A stretch of 64,000 bases of DNA from Zelopaecilomyces penicillatus (GCA_005765155.1 VCCP01000002.1:2728001-2792000), one strand, 5' to 3'. Positions 1-13,650 are shown, counted from the stretch's first letter. The notes: generated by a model not told the origin, from the letters alone. Made by a program: numbers and translations.

Positions 1-2617
1 TATTTATATAATTTATATATAAAGATAATTAATTATAAAATAAAAGATAATACTAGCCTTTGTATTAAAGAGTTAATAATAGATAGCTATTAAAATAATA
101 TATAGACTAGTATATAATCTAAAGTATTATATTTTTATAAAGACTTTAATTTTAAATTAATTAAATATCTTTAAATAAAAGAAATTATTATTTTAATAAT
201 ATATAAAAATTCTATTATAATATATTATAATTAAATAGAAAAGTATAAAAATTTTAATAAAAAAAGAAAGATAATTATATAATATATAGATTATATAATT
301 TAAGTAATAATTTACTTATAATATAAATAATACTACTCTTAATTAATATTAAAATTATAATTAAAATAAAATAAATAATATTAATTTCTTATTTATTTAA
401 TTTATAATTTATATTTTTATATAAAATCCTAAATTTTTTAAACTTAAAAATCTTATTATTAAATTTATTAATTAATTCTTAAATCTTTTAATATATTATA
501 ATATATAATAATAATATTTTATAATATTTCTTTTATTAATTAATAGTAGATTTATCTTTTAAATTTATATTTAAAAACTCTTATTATTTAATATAATTCT
601 TATATATATAAATTAATATTTTAAAATTAAAATTAAAGTTTATTTAAATTTAATAATTTATATAAATTATATATAATTAAATTTTAATATAAAATAAATT
701 TAATAATCTTATAATTTTATGTAATTATATTATTTTAATAATTAAAGAAATTATTATAATTATATTATAAATTTAATTTAAATATTAATATTAAAATAAT
801 AATTTAAATATAAATAATTAAATTAAATTAAATTTTCTTTTTATTATAATTAAATTTATATTTATTTTATAAAGACTAGAAAATTTAAAATACTTTAAAT
901 TATAAATTACTTTACTTTATAAATTTAAATATATATTATATATTATATTAATAATTATTATATGTATAAAGTATTATTATTCAAAGGATTATTATTTATA
1001 TATTAATAATTTATATGTAATTAATTTTATATTCTTTTAATTATTTTAAATTATAATCTTTTATATTTATTATAAATAATTAATGTTATATTTTATTTTA
1101 AATAAAATATATTAATTAATATATATTCTATTAAAGCCTTTATATATAATTCTTTAATATTTATATATAATTTAAATATTAATATACTTTATTATTTCTT
1201 TATAATAATTATTATTATTATTTAATTATTTAATAGATAAATCTTAAATAAAGATATAATAAATATTATAAGATATAAGCTATAAATACTTATAATAATA
1301 TATAACTCTTAAATATATACTACTTCCTAAATTACTTTTATTATTATAATATAATAAGATAAATAATAGTCTTTTATAATAATAATACTTAAATATAATT
1401 ATTCTTATCTTATTTATTATTATATATTAAATTTATTTTTATAAAAAGCTTTTTATTTTTATATTTTAAAAAATTATATAAATATTAATATTTAATCCTT
1501 ATAAAGTTTTATTTAATTATAATTATAATTATATTTATTTATTATAAAATATAATTAAAAGAATATTTATTTTAAAATAATATAATATAAAAATTTATAT
1601 TTATTAAAAGCTTTTAAAATTATTAATAAAAATAATCTTTATTTTAATAATTTTATAACTTTTAAGTTTTATAAAATATAATATATATAAAAAAGCCTTT
1701 ATTATTATATTAAATAATAATTGTATATTTTGAATAATTTAAATTTATTAAATAATTAATTATAATATTATAATTAATATTTATTAATTTATATTTAATA
1801 ATTATATTATTTTAAATTATAATAATTATTATAATACTTTTTAATTTATTAATAATATAAAGATAATAATTTATTTAAAATATAATATTAAATAAATCTT
1901 TTATAAATAAAATATATAATCTTTATTTTTTATTATATTTTAAAAAGATTTATTCTTTTTTATAATTAAATAATAATTTATTAAATTTTTAATATATAAT
2001 ATTATTATAATTATAAAAATTAAAATTAAAATTTATATTAATATTAATATTAATAAATTCTTTTTTTATTTTTAATAATTATATTAATAATTTAAAAAAA
2101 ATAAGATTTTAAAATAATTAATTTTTTATATATTATATATATAAGAACCTTAAAAGATTATTTATATAGCTTTATATTATAAATATATTTATAAATTGAT
2201 TTTATATATATTATTAAAAATAAAATTTATAATATTATATTATATATTATAATATTTAAATAATCTTAATAATAACTTATATAATCTTAATATTTATATA
2301 ATAATATAATAAATATATTATAATAATACTAGCTTTTAATTTTTTTTTAAATATATATTATATTATAATATATAATTAAAATATTATATTTTTATTATAA
2401 TTATATAAAATACTTATTTAATAAGTTTTATAATTATATATTAAAGATAAATAATATTATAAAAAGTTTAATTATTAAATTAATTATTATAATTATAAAT
2501 AATTTAAAAACTCTATTAAAATATATTATAATTATATTAAAGATAATAAAAAGTTATATAAAGAGTTATAATATAGCTTAATATAAACCTTTATAATATA
2601 AATAGTAAAAAAGTATA
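1..2617. repeat. RIP-degraded AT-rich block, left flank
   Basis: This block is almost pure A/T with virtually no CpG. I see no usable reading frame, tRNA or recognisable gene. It has the same texture as the proven retrotransposon relics further right, so it is most likely mutated repeat DNA, but I could not assign it to a family. It ends sharply near 2618, where normal-composition sequence begins upstream of mmm1. Confidence 0.7.
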
Positions 2618-2782
2618 GTGTGGATAGTAATACTCTATTTCTAAGGCAAGTCAGATGTTCTACTCTAATAAGCAGGGGAATATCATTCTTCCGTGTCTGC
2701 ACCGTACACTCTCATGTTTGGCTGTTATGGCCCTGCATGAAGTGTCTCCGTAATCTTTATCACTGAAGAAGCGTCTAATACA
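2618..2782 (+). promoter_or_regulatory. 5' flank of mmm1
   Basis: These 165 bases of normal composition lie between the RIP block and the proposed mmm1 start, so promoter and leader must be compact or extend into AT-rich DNA. The proposed frame meets a stop at 2738-2740, which limits how far upstream it can begin. I see no convincing TATA box or operator. Confidence 0.4.
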
Positions 2783-4092
2783 ATGGTGACGAACACTTGT
2801 CTCATGAGGTCTGAACCCGCGTGAGTTCATTATTCCAAAGCGGCAGAGGAGACTGCTAAACTGACACGGCTGGCACGAGATCAAGTCTCACATTTACGCA
2901 AGGGCTTATAGTTGGCCAGCTTTCAGTTGTGTTTATACTAGCAGCTTTCATCAAGTTCTTTATATTTGGTGACCCTGCTTCGCCCGACGTGATTGCGTCG
3001 TTGAGGGCTACAGAGCGCAGGTCAAGAACCTTGACACATAAACACTCCTTACTGAGTTTGCGCACACCCAGCCTGCGCCACGGTCAAATCTTAAATCGCA
3101 AAAAGTCTACTGTACTACGGAACCAGCCGTCTCTTACAATTGGATCTATTCTCAGTAAAACTTATTACAATGTGGACAGCCACCAGCCGGAAAGCCTTGA
3201 CTGGTTCAATGTTCTAGTCGCTCAAACTATAGCTCAATTTCGCAGCGATGCACAGCATGATGACGCTATTCTCATGTCTTTGACTAAGGCTTTGAATGGA
3301 ACCTCGCGGCCAGACTTTGTAGATGATATTCGCGTCACAGAACTCAGTCTGGGGGAAGATTTTCCTATTTTTAGCAACTGTCGAGTCATCCCTGTTGATG
3401 AGGATGGGCTAAGCCTGGGCGGAAGTGTGAAATTTGACCCCGTCACAGCGGCTAGGGAGGGAACACGCCTTCAGGCTCGTATGGATGTGGACCTCAGTGA
3501 TATGCTCACCCTTGCAATTGAGACAAAACTCCTGCTCAACTATCCAAAGAAGTTGACGGCTGTCCTCCCTGTTGCATTGGCTGTGTCGGTGGTGCGGTTT
3601 AGCGGGACTCTTTCAATCTCCTTCATCCCTAGCAATCCTTCGCAATCCACGCCGACTATGATGGCTTTTAACTTCCTAGACGATTATAGGCTTGACTTCT
3701 CCATCCGAAGTCTGGTAGGCAGCCGCTCCAGGTTGCAGGACGTGCCTAAAATCGCTCAGCTGGTGGAAGCTCGGTTGCATCGATGGTTTGATGAGCGCGC
3801 GGTGGAACCCCGTTTCCAAGAAATTGCCCTTCCAAGTTTGTGGCCTAGAAAAAAGAACACAAGGGGACCAGACGATGCCATGACAGAGGCCGGTGGCATA
3901 ACTGGACGATCCAAGGGAAAGGAGAGTGGTTGGGAGACGCGAGAAGATCCAAAGCGCAAAGGGCACGCTGTTGAGACTGGAACTAGAAGCCAGGCATCTT
4001 TGAGGCATCGAAGGCTTGCCATAGATGATGATTGTGAGGAACACTCAATACCTAGATCACTCTCAAACCTCAAGATGGAGGCACGGCTGTGA
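2783..4092 (+). CDS. mmm1: Maintenance of mitochondrial morphology protein 1 (ERMES subunit)
   Basis: Mmm1 is the ER-anchored subunit of ERMES, which tethers ER to mitochondria and moves phospholipids through an SMP domain. Seen: a transmembrane segment with TFTQG, then GQLSVVFI, then AFIKFFIFGD (about residues 15-42), the SMP start ESLDWFNVLVAQTIAQ (about 116-131), DFPIFSNCR, MDVDLSD, VRFSGTLSISF and SRSRLQDVPKIAQLVEAR, ending near LWPR (about 334), then a charged tail. The main frame has no ATG before the membrane segment and is closed by a stop at 2857. I therefore propose exon 1 at 2783-2820 (ATG with A at -3), an intron opening GTGAGT at 2821 with CTGAC at 2861-2865, and exon 2 from 2886 (414 aa) or 2880 (416 aa); both acceptors keep phase. 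This gives the short lumenal N-terminus usual in the family. Family assignment is near certain; exon 1 is inferred. Convergent with rce1. Confidence 0.93.
2821..2885 (+). other. Proposed intron 1 of mmm1
   Basis: The donor is GTGAGT and the branch-like CTGAC lies at 2861-2865. The acceptor is AAG at 2885, or GAG at 2879 for a 59-base intron. Both acceptors leave the split Ala codon in phase and run into the conserved LTFTQG segment. Without this intron the conserved membrane anchor has no ATG. Confidence 0.65.
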
Positions 4093-4278
4093 TATTGGCC
4101 TGCGATGATTTGCAGTGGAAGTATCAATGCAAGTGCTAAGTCGAAGCAAATTGCAGTCACATTGGCCCGTTGAAGACAATCGGAAGTCTCAAATCGAACC
4201 ACCCAAATCGTAAAAATCGGCGCACTGTTCCTGCGCGCCGTGGCGATTAGATAGTACGAAAAACAGATGACAATGTTA
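4093..4278. other. Convergent intergenic region mmm1/rce1
   Basis: 186 bases separate the mmm1 stop from the rce1 stop, so the two 3' UTRs must share or overlap here. I see nothing else in it. Confidence 0.6.
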
Positions 4279-5288
4279 TTAGAACACAGCCAGTGCCATG
4301 GGCGACTGGGTTAGCGTGTACAAATTCCACCACCAAGCAAAGGAGCCGCCCAATAACAATGCGTAGTAGAGGAAAGTCCATATAATTGCGGCATGTCGTT
4401 GCTGGGGTTGCTTAGAGATGGGGAGCCAATACGGTTCGACTAGACCCCACACACGGGGAAGTCCTATCGTGTTGCATAGTGTGTGAACGAGAATAACCGC
4501 AAGCAGGGATCCCGTTCGCAAGTAGAGAAAGGTAGCATATGTGCCGAAGATATATGTGTAGGAAAGCTGTAAAAAAGAGCGAGCGATGGCAGCAAATAGG
4601 GGTGTTTGTGAGTGTGTAATACGGAATTCGTAAAAGTGATGAAGATGAGCAAGACCGAAGACGAGCGGGGACAGGAAGATAATGCGCGTAAGGCTGGTCC
4701 CAGCTATGAGAAGAAGTGGGACGGCTGCGGAGCGGAAAAGGCATTCCTCAGTAACAGGGCCCTGCAAACAGACAATGAGCGGGTCAGTTGAGGCAAACGT
4801 TCAAAATACCCAAACGAACATACCGCAACCATATTTCGCCAGGTGGGCCAATCAGTCCAAACCATGTGAAGGGGCTGAAGGCGTGACAGCCACTGGCGCC
4901 AGGCACCGTCAATCAGCAGGCATTCGTACAGTGGCCCAGCAAAAAGCAGGGCGGTTAAGACGGTCGCCTTCGCTGCATCCACAATGCCTACTGGCCAATA
5001 ACCCATGAGACGTAAGGGATTGGGCCAGGAGGCGCGGGCGGCAGCGGCAATGTCGCCATCGCCGTCGCAGAGATGGTGCAAAAGGAGTATTGTAATTATT
5101 GAACAGGCTATAGTGGAGAGGGAGACAGCCCTTATCCTGCGGCGGATGGTATCTGGTGCATCTCTGGATCTAGTTGGTGATGGCCTTGTGGTGGCCGAGA
5201 CATAGAGCGGACACACGTAGACAACGCAGTACGCCGTCTTGGACGACCAGCGGCAAGAAACGTTAGCGTCCCCCATAGGGGCTTTCAT
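4279..5288 (-). CDS. rce1: CAAX prenyl protease 2 (Rce1-type intramembrane endopeptidase)
   Basis: Rce1 is a multi-spanning ER membrane protease that removes the last three residues of prenylated CAAX proteins such as Ras and a-factor-like pheromones. The gene has two exons, 5288-4824 and 4761-4279 (315 aa). The 62-base intron (donor GTATGT, branch CTGAC, acceptor TTTGCAG) falls between WRNMVA and GPVTEE in phase 0. Family motifs are intact: TRPSPTRSRDAP near residue 34, the EE pair with following Arg in GPVTEECLFRS (Glu160/161), FGLAHLHHFYE (His194) and HTLCNTIGLP (His248, Asn252). These are the abortive-infection/CAAX-protease catalytic residues. ATG 5288 is the first in frame after a stop; Met5 (5276) is an alternative. 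Length is normal for fungal Rce1. Tail to tail with mmm1. Confidence 0.95.
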
Positions 5289-5544
5289 AATTTAGTTCAG
5301 TGATGCCGGCTGACAGCTTACCAGAAGACCGAAGGCCTGAGCTTGATCAAGCCGAACTGTCCGGAAGGTAGTGACAGTTGAGGAATCCATGTTTCCTACC
5401 TCTTGAAACAATGATGTGCGAAGCGCAGTTACGTTGAAGAACGGGATGCCTCAAGATGTTTCAATAGGCGCGGCGAGCGGACCCTACTTGGAGTAAACAA
5501 AGATAACTTACTGGCGATAATAAGAACTCACTGAATAAAATTAA
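5289..5544 (-). promoter_or_regulatory. 5' flank of rce1
   Basis: About 255 bases of normal composition lie upstream of the rce1 ATG before the AT-rich block begins. No further gene is visible. The promoter must lie here or in the adjacent RIP DNA; I recognise no specific site. Confidence 0.4.
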
Positions 5545-6529
5545 GATTTTAGCGCAATATATCCTTTTCTATAGATATTTAAGAATAAGTATATATAATT
5601 AAATAATAAAGCAGTATATTAAATAGATATATATTTAAATTATATATTATAGAAAATATTTATTAAAGTTAAAAGATTATTATTATAAATTTAATATATA
5701 AATTAATTATAAAGATAATATTTATATATATATATATATATTAAATAAGATTTTCTTAAAATATATAAATTAATTAAAGAGATTATATTTTAATTAAATT
5801 AAAATTAAAATAATATAAAAAAAGGTTTATATAATATTATTATATATTTCTAGATTTATAATATTAAATTTATTATATATTTTAATTAAATTTAATAAAT
5901 AAAAATAAGAAAATAAATTATTTTTTTAAAATACTTTTTAATTTAATAAGATTTAATTAATTTCTTTATAAATTTCTTTATAAAGTATTTAAGTTTAAAT
6001 TAATTTATATTAATTATAATTTAATTATTTAATTTATATTTTCTTATTATATTATCTTTTATATTATTATTATATTCTTTTTAATACTTTTATTATTATA
6101 TTATAATTTATTTATAGCTTTTAAATTCTTTTTAAATCTTTATATTAGCCTTTTAATTAAATATTATCTTATATTAATTTTATAAATTTATAATTATATA
6201 ATAAATAAATTAAAAATTCGTTTATTATATAATATTTAATTATATCATAATAAAATTGATATAATAATTATCTTATAATTTAATTTAATTAATCTTTATT
6301 AATAAAGCTTTTTAAATAATATTTTATTATTTAAAAATAAAATATTATATTATATTATTTAAAAATAAAATATTATATTATATTATTTATTATCTTTATA
6401 ATATAAGATTTATATTTAAAAAAATAAAACTCTTTTATAATAATTTAAATTAATTAATTATATAAATCCTTAATATTATAAATAATAAAAGATAATATTA
6501 TAACTAATAAAAGATAATATTATAAATAA
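5545..6529. repeat. RIP-degraded AT-rich DNA left of the nested retrotransposons
   Basis: No gene is visible. It contains a short TA run near 5730-5750 and two small tandem duplications (6327-6388 and about 6480-6528). It lies just outside the outer LTR of element E1. Confidence 0.65.
6327..6388. repeat. 28-bp tandem duplication
   Basis: A 28-base unit beginning TTATTTAAAAAT is present twice in direct tandem (6327 and 6355) with a partial third copy. It is a low-complexity local duplication in AT-rich DNA. Confidence 0.75.
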
Positions 6530-6727
6530 TTATAAAGGGAATTCTAGATATAATTAAGCAGAATTATATAGCTTTAATTAATTAATTAATAATAAGATTT
6601 ATATTTAAATTAAGTCTTTTTTTCTTTTAACTCTTTAAATATAAAAAGCTATTAAAACCCTAATAATTAATAATCTTCTAGATTATATATTATAATTAAA
6701 TATTTAAGTATTTAATTTTATTATAAT
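6530..6727 (-). repeat. E1 LTR (3' LTR by orientation)
   Basis: It matches 41726-41922 over its full length, with differences mostly C/T and G/A. It starts TTATAAAGGGAATTC and ends TTATTATAAT. Confidence 0.8.
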
Positions 6728-9700
6728 TATCTCCCTTTTTAAAAGTAATATCTTAATACCTTAATTATATATTTATTATTTTATAATAGATTTTCTTTAC
6801 TATTATTATTTTATTATTCTAGAATTTTTATTTTTTTAGAATTTAGATTTATTATATTTATTATATTTATTTATAAATATATCTTTTATTATATCTTTTT
6901 TATTTATTTATTTTATTTTATTATTATTATATTATTTATATTTTATTATATTATTATATCTTTTAAAAGATTTATTATTTAAATCTATATAATTATAAAA
7001 TAATTAAATTATATTAAGCGAATTATTATATAATATATATAATATATATATTATATAAGAATAATTATAATAATTAATATTAAAATAATAAAAAGGGCTA
7101 TTAAATCTAATAAAATAATAACAATTTAATATCTATTTAATAATATTAAATTAATATATTATTAATAATATAATAATAAAAATAATATTTATTAATAATA
7201 TATAAAATAATAATATTTAAAGGGATTTTATTAATAATTTAATATTATTTAAATTTATAACCCTTATATTGAATAATACCTATAACCTAAATAATATACT
7301 TGATTTTCTAGCTATAATATTAAGACTATATATTATCTAAAATAAAAAATAAAAAGGCCTTAATAATAAGGCTTTCTTTATTTTTATTAATACTTTATTT
7401 AATAAATTATTAATATATTATTAAAAATTTATTTAATTTTTAAATAAATTAAGATTATATATTATTAATCTTTTAGGATTATTAATTCTATTAAAATCTA
7501 TATTATAATTAATAAAGCCTATAAAAAGAAAAAGAAGGCTTATTAAATATTACTAGCTATTTAATAGCTTTATCCCTAAAAATAATAGAATATTTAAATA
7601 AATATATAAATATTTTATTTAAGTTTTAATATTAATTTTATAATAAATTATTTAAGCTTAATAAATATATATTAAGATCTTATATAAGAATAATTTAATT
7701 AAATGAAAAGTAATATAAAGCCTTTATCTTATTTAAATAAATACTAGCTTTATATCTTAATAATATATTAAATATATTATTTATACTATTCTTTTTAAAT
7801 TAATTAATAAAAACCCCTTATATTTTATTAAGCTTAATAATAAGCTTAAAGCTATATAACCCTTTAAATTTAAGCAGATATAATTAAATTATTATTAGAT
7901 TTTTATTAAGCAATTAATTTCTAGGTTTTATTTTAAAATAACAGGATTTTTATTATATTATTTATACCTCTTCTTTATCTTTTTATTATCTATTTATAAT
8001 AGATTAAAAATATAAATTAAATATTATTTTTTAATATATTAACTTTTAAGTTCTTTTTATTTATAATTATAATTCTATAATATTTTTATCTTATTATACT
8101 ATATTTTTTTCTAGCTTATATTTTCTTTTTATTTAATTCTTTTTAAATACTTTAATTAGTTTTAAAATATTTATTTCATTAATTAGAATCTATTAATTAT
8201 ATTTAAAAGGCTAATTTTATTATTTAATTAAATAATATAATTCTTTTTTAATTTTTAATTAATACTTAATTTTCTTAATCTTTTATTATTCTTATTTTTT
8301 AATTTTAATATTAATAAACTATTATTAATATCTTTTATTTATTATATTTATAGCTTTAATAGATTAATATAGAAAATATTATAAATCTATAAATATTATT
8401 TAAATAATATTAATTAATATATTTATATTTTAATCTTTTATAAGATTTAAAATAAATTAATAAATCTTAATATTAATTTTCTTTTATTTTTAATTATAAA
8501 TTCTTTATATTTAATATAATTATATTTCTTTTTTAAAGTATTAAAAGTATATATAATTTATTATAGTTTTTTATCTAGCTTTTAATTATTTATTATTAAG
8601 ACTTTATTAATATTTCTTATATTCTATTAATTTTTTTAATTAGCTTTATATTATTAATATCTTCTTTTTTATAATATTATTCTTAATATTTAAAAAGCTT
8701 AATTTATATTTAAATAATATATTATTAAAGAAGATATTAATTATTATAAAAATAATTAAATTATAAATAAATTATATTATTTAAAGAAACTTTATTTATA
8801 TTATTTATTCTTTTATTAAAAAATAATATAAATAATATTCTCATATTTAATTTATTTAATTTATTTAATTTATTTAATTATTTATTTATTAATTTAAAGA
8901 TATAATATTATTAAAAGCTTTTTTTTATTTAGGATATATAATAAAGTTTTAATTAGAATTTATTTATAAAAATAAAGCCCTTATTTAATATAATACCTTT
9001 TAATATCTTATACTTTAATTCTATTTTTTAATAAAATAATTTTATAAGGTTTATTATAATAATAATTATATTTAATAAAAGAAAGAAATAATACTTTATA
9101 TATTAATCTATAATTATTAGAATTATATTTATATCTTTTTTATTAAATATAATAAATAAATATTCTATAATAAAATCTATAAATATTTCTTTTTAAGACT
9201 AATTTAATTTTAATAAGAAAATAAGATATTTATATAAATAATAATATTATTATATTATTCTTTGATAAATATTATAATTAATAATATATTTCTTTATCTT
9301 TTAATCTATAAAATATTAATAGAATTTATATTATAAAAGTTTAAGGATTTAAGTTTTATTAAAATATCCTATATAAGGATTATTATAATAAAATTATAAT
9401 AATTTATTTCTTAATAAAATTTCTTTAAAAATATAAATATAATCTTAATATTTAATTAAGCCTTATATATCTATAGATTATTCAATATTCTTTTTCTTAT
9501 CTTTTTATTTTATTAATATAGCTTTTTATTTTAATATCTTTTTATCTTTATTTTATATATTCTTAATAAATACTATTAAAAGAATTAAAATTTATTTATT
9601 AAATATAATCTTTATATAAAAAGCTATTTAAGCTATATATATAGGTATTTATTATTCCTTATTAATAATTTATTTTATTTATTTAATTAATTTAATTAAA

Positions 9701-10944
9701 TTTAAAAGCCTTTTGTTTTTATTATTTTAAATATTTATTAATATTTTAATAGATTTAATTTAAATCTTTATATATTTAATTATCCTATTTTATAATATAA
9801 AAAATAGATTATTATTTAATAAAGCTTTATTTTTATAATCTAGCTTATTTAATAGCTTATTTATAAAATTAGATTTTCTTAATTAATATTTAATAATAAA
9901 ATTATATAGTATTAATATTATATATTATTTTATTTATTTTTCTAATAATTTAATTTAATTTATAAAGGATTTTAAGATTTTAATAATTAATTAAAATCTT
10001 GATTTATTTTATTATTTTATTAATATATCTTTATTAATATTTAAATAAATAAATAATAATAAATATTTTTGATTAAATATTTTATAATTTATCTTTATTT
10101 TAATAAGCTTTCTTAATTAAAAGATAATTAAATATTATTTATCTTTATTATTTTATTATAATATAATTCCTATTATTATAAATTAAAATATTTGAATAAT
10201 AAAACTTTTTAAAAGGTTTTTTTTTAATTATTTAAATTTTAAATATTTAATTATAATTAATTATACTTTCCCTAGTTTTTTATTATTTTTATTATTTTTT
10301 AAAAGTATATTTAATAATATTATAATTCTAGAATATTTATAAATAAATCTTTTATAAAAATTATAAAAGCTTAAAAAGATTTATATTTCTTAATAAATTC
10401 TTAATTATTATTATATTAAAATAATTATAATATAATAAAAATCTATTAAGATTCTTTCTTTAAATAAAATAAATCCTAAAAAATCCATTTTTATTTAATA
10501 AAAATAATATTTCTTTAGATTTATAAAAAGCTTTATTATTATAATCTTTTAAAATCTTTTTAATATATTTTATATATTCTTTTTTTATTTTAAAAAAGAT
10601 TAAAGTTTATTTAAATAAATAATATATATTATATTAATTAATTCCTTTAAAGCTTAATAAATATAATATTAAAATATTATTAAAATATTAATTAATTTAA
10701 AGGGTATTATTAAATATTTATAATAATTATAATAGATTTAAAATATTAATTTTTATTTATTCTTTTTTCTAATCTAAATCTATTAATATATATTCTTTAT
10801 ATTAAATTTTATATTAAATTTTATATTTATAATTTAATCTAAGATCTTTAAAATAAAAGATAATATATAATAATTCTTTTTTATAACCCTATTAAAACTT
10901 TAATAATCTATATATAATTATAAAGATTAATCTTTTTTTAAAAT
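6728..10944 (-). pseudogene. E1 pol relic: RT from KKDGSLR onward, then RNase H/integrase
   Basis: Minus-strand reading near 10780-10944 gives KKD-x-SL-x-LYIDY followed by a YPLP-like stretch, typical of gypsy reverse transcriptase. Near 10480-10640 it gives a thumb-like segment (EYIKYIKKILK). Many former Gln/Trp/Arg codons are stops. RNase H and integrase should lie at 7-10.4 kb but are too decayed for me to place. The frame continues without loss into 39632 once E2 is removed. Confidence 0.65.
10940..10944. repeat. Target-site duplication of E2 (left), AAAAT
   Basis: AAAAT at 10940-10944 directly precedes the left LTR and recurs at 39627-39631 directly after the right LTR. Keeping one copy restores the E1 RT frame. 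Confidence 0.85.
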
Positions 10945-11158
10945 TATTAAGGATTAAGGTTGAGAGGTTATAAAGAGAGTAAAGAAGGTTAGGAATAGTA
11001 TTAATTTTGCTATATATAAGCAGGTAAGTAATAGATAATTAGAAGCTTGATTTCTGGTCGTCTTTCTTTTCTTAAAGGAGAAGGCCCTCTCTATAGATAT
11101 ATATATTCCTAGCCTATATAATATAGGTTCTTTATAGGGCCCCTTTGGGGTTCTGATA
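10945..11158 (-). repeat. E2 LTR (3' LTR)
   Basis: 214 bp, starting TATTAAGGATTAAGG and ending GGTTCTGATA, matching 39413-39626 end to end. It keeps blocks of near-normal composition such as GGAGAAGGCCCTCT. Differences from its partner are mainly C/T and G/A. Confidence 0.9.
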
Positions 11159-11178
11159 GTATACCCCCCTTTTTTTAA
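11159..11178 (-). promoter_or_regulatory. E2 polypurine tract
   Basis: On the plus strand CCCCCC is followed by seven T just inside the left LTR; on the element's coding strand this is AAAAAAAGGGGGG. It is the expected plus-strand primer site next to a 3' LTR and fixes the element's orientation. Confidence 0.8.
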
Positions 11179-13650
11179 GGCTACCCTTAGCCTTGATAAT
11201 TGATAGCAGCTTTATTGCTATAATTATATAACTATAAATAGTTAATTAGCTTAGCTATTAATAAAAAAACTATAATTAATTAAAAGTAAAACTTTTAATA
11301 GGTTTTATTTCTTCTTTATAAATCTCTATATATAGGCTCTTTATACTTTATAAGAAATCCCTTATCTTATAACTCCTCTAAAAGAAGTTTTATTATTAGC
11401 TGATTTCTTTATATAGTATTATCTTTTTAAGGCTAAGGATTTAAATAATATATTAGATTTATAGAAGTATTAGAAATATACTTATTATATATAAGCAGTT
11501 TTCTAGCTTTTTTCTTGTTTATAGTATTGATTTTTCTAGTTTATTTAATAATAAAAGGGTTATATTACCTTTTTAATCTATTAAGAAGTGGTAGGTTAAT
11601 TATCTCTTTCTTTGTATTTTTTATAATTAATCTTGTATAATAGTAGCTTTCTATTAATATAAGCTTCTTATCTTTTAGGGCTTTATTTAGTATTAGATTA
11701 TTAAGAATCTTTAGATTTGATATAGATAATAAGAAGTAAAGGAAGGCTAATAAAGAAATAATAGTATAGCTATAATATAAGTATTATAAGATTAAGTATC
11801 TAGTAATAATTATTATTAAGAAAGCTGTTATAAAGGGTTCTTTTATATTAGTATTGGTTATACTTAAAATCTCTATTATTAAGTCTCTGGTTTTATTTAA
11901 GGCTTTAATTAAGATTAAGAAACCCTCTTTTAAGTTTTTTGCTTTTATAGGATCTGATAATAATAATTTATTTAATAAGATAAAGAAGATAGACTTTAAT
12001 AATAATCTATCTTTTTATTCCTTCTAGGATATTCCTTAATTATTAGCTAATAGCTGGTTAATAGTTGCTTTCTTTCTTATATTACTTTTAAGTTTAATAA
12101 TATTATAGGGATTTAGACTTTTATAAAGACTATATAGGTTAAGTCCTTAAGGGTAATACTAGTAGTGAGGGAGATAAAGAGGGGGATAAGATAAATAATA
12201 AAAGGGTTAGGAAGTTAATTAGTCTTAATTCTTTTTTAAGTATTTTCTTTACTTTCTATTAGTAAGTCCTTTTTAAGTTTTATTTTATTACTTCTTCTTT
12301 ATTAATTTTTAGTTTTATAATTCTTTTAGTAATTCTAAGTTATTTTCTAATACTAATACTATTATAGCCTCTTTTATAATATATAATACTTTTACCTTTT
12401 TCTTTATTATTTTTAAGTCTTTAGCTTTATTTATTATTAATAGATGATTTTATATAATACTTAAGCTATTCTCTCTCTTTAATAGTAGGTATTTTATATC
12501 TTTTATTATTAAGGTTATAATAATAGTTATATTTATTTATATTCCTAAGAATCCTTTAATTATAAAGAATATAATATTTAATAAGATATCTTTTAAAAAG
12601 AAGATAATATTTAATAAGGTATCTTTTAAATAAAGTCCTATTAAGGCAGATATATTAGCTATTATTAATAGCTTATTTATTATTAAATATATTAAATAAA
12701 AATAGTATTTGTTTAATAGTTAATAAGCTATTAAGAGTTTAATCCTATATTATAAATAAATAATTAATAATATAATTAAATAAGGTTTATTATTATAATT
12801 ACTTGATTATTATTAATACTTATATAGTTATTCTAAGGTCTATTAATATTATATAATTATATAGGTTAAATAGGACCTAATAGTTAATTCTATTCTAGAA
12901 TCTAAAAAGGCTAAATAGTCTAAACCCTATTAATAGGATAAATATATATTATATCCTATTATAGCTTGAATTCAAAGTTATTAATAACTATTTTATAGCT
13001 ATTAAACTCTAGTATTTATACTATATAGGTAATAATTATTCTTATTATAGAGTAATAGTAAATTATTATATATTTATATATAATCTTATTTAATATAGGA
13101 TATAGTTAAAGCTTAACTTAATACTACTCTCTTTATTCTTTATAGCTATTTCTTTATTAATACTTCCTAGAAGATATTTTAGTATATATAAGATAAGGCT
13201 AAATAGATACTTAACTATATATACTAAAAGCTAATAACTATCTTTATTTATATTAAGGTATAATAAAATATAGATAAAGATAAAGCTTTTCTTATAAAGA
13301 ATACTTTAAATTTTTAGATTTAATTAATATTAGATTAAATTAATTCCCTTTAAATTATTATAAATATTTAGGCTTAATAATATAATATTAATTTTAATAT
13401 ATAATTAGGCTTAATATAGCTATTAATAATTATATAGATATATATTAATAATGCTTTTATATTATTATTAGTAATCCTTCTCTCTTATATTATATTTAAT
13501 AGTTAGGCTAGTATAAAGGCTGCTTTAAATAGTCTTTCTAATATAGCTTTGGAATTGAGTTTCTTTAATAAGGATAATAATAAAAGTAATAATAATAATA
13601 ATAATAAGGATAATTACTAAGGTAATTATTTAAGGGGTTCTAGTATTTAA
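11179..13650 (-). other. E2 3' segment of unknown function
   Basis: About 2.4 kb lies between the integrase end and the polypurine tract, long for a gypsy 3' UTR. Composition is less extreme than in E1. Minus-strand reading near 12000-12400 gives a stretch with stops mostly at possible former Gln codons, which may be a third ORF, but I recognise no domain. It could equally be non-coding or an undetected small insertion. Confidence 0.45.

Noticed and set aside
2929..4092. mmm1 starting at GTG 2929
   Set aside because: It would cut the conserved membrane segment in two; the frame continues upstream through LTFTQG.
3234..5205. Numerous short frames overlapping mmm1 and rce1 on the other strand
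   Set aside because: They are shadows of the two conserved genes, without any family motif.
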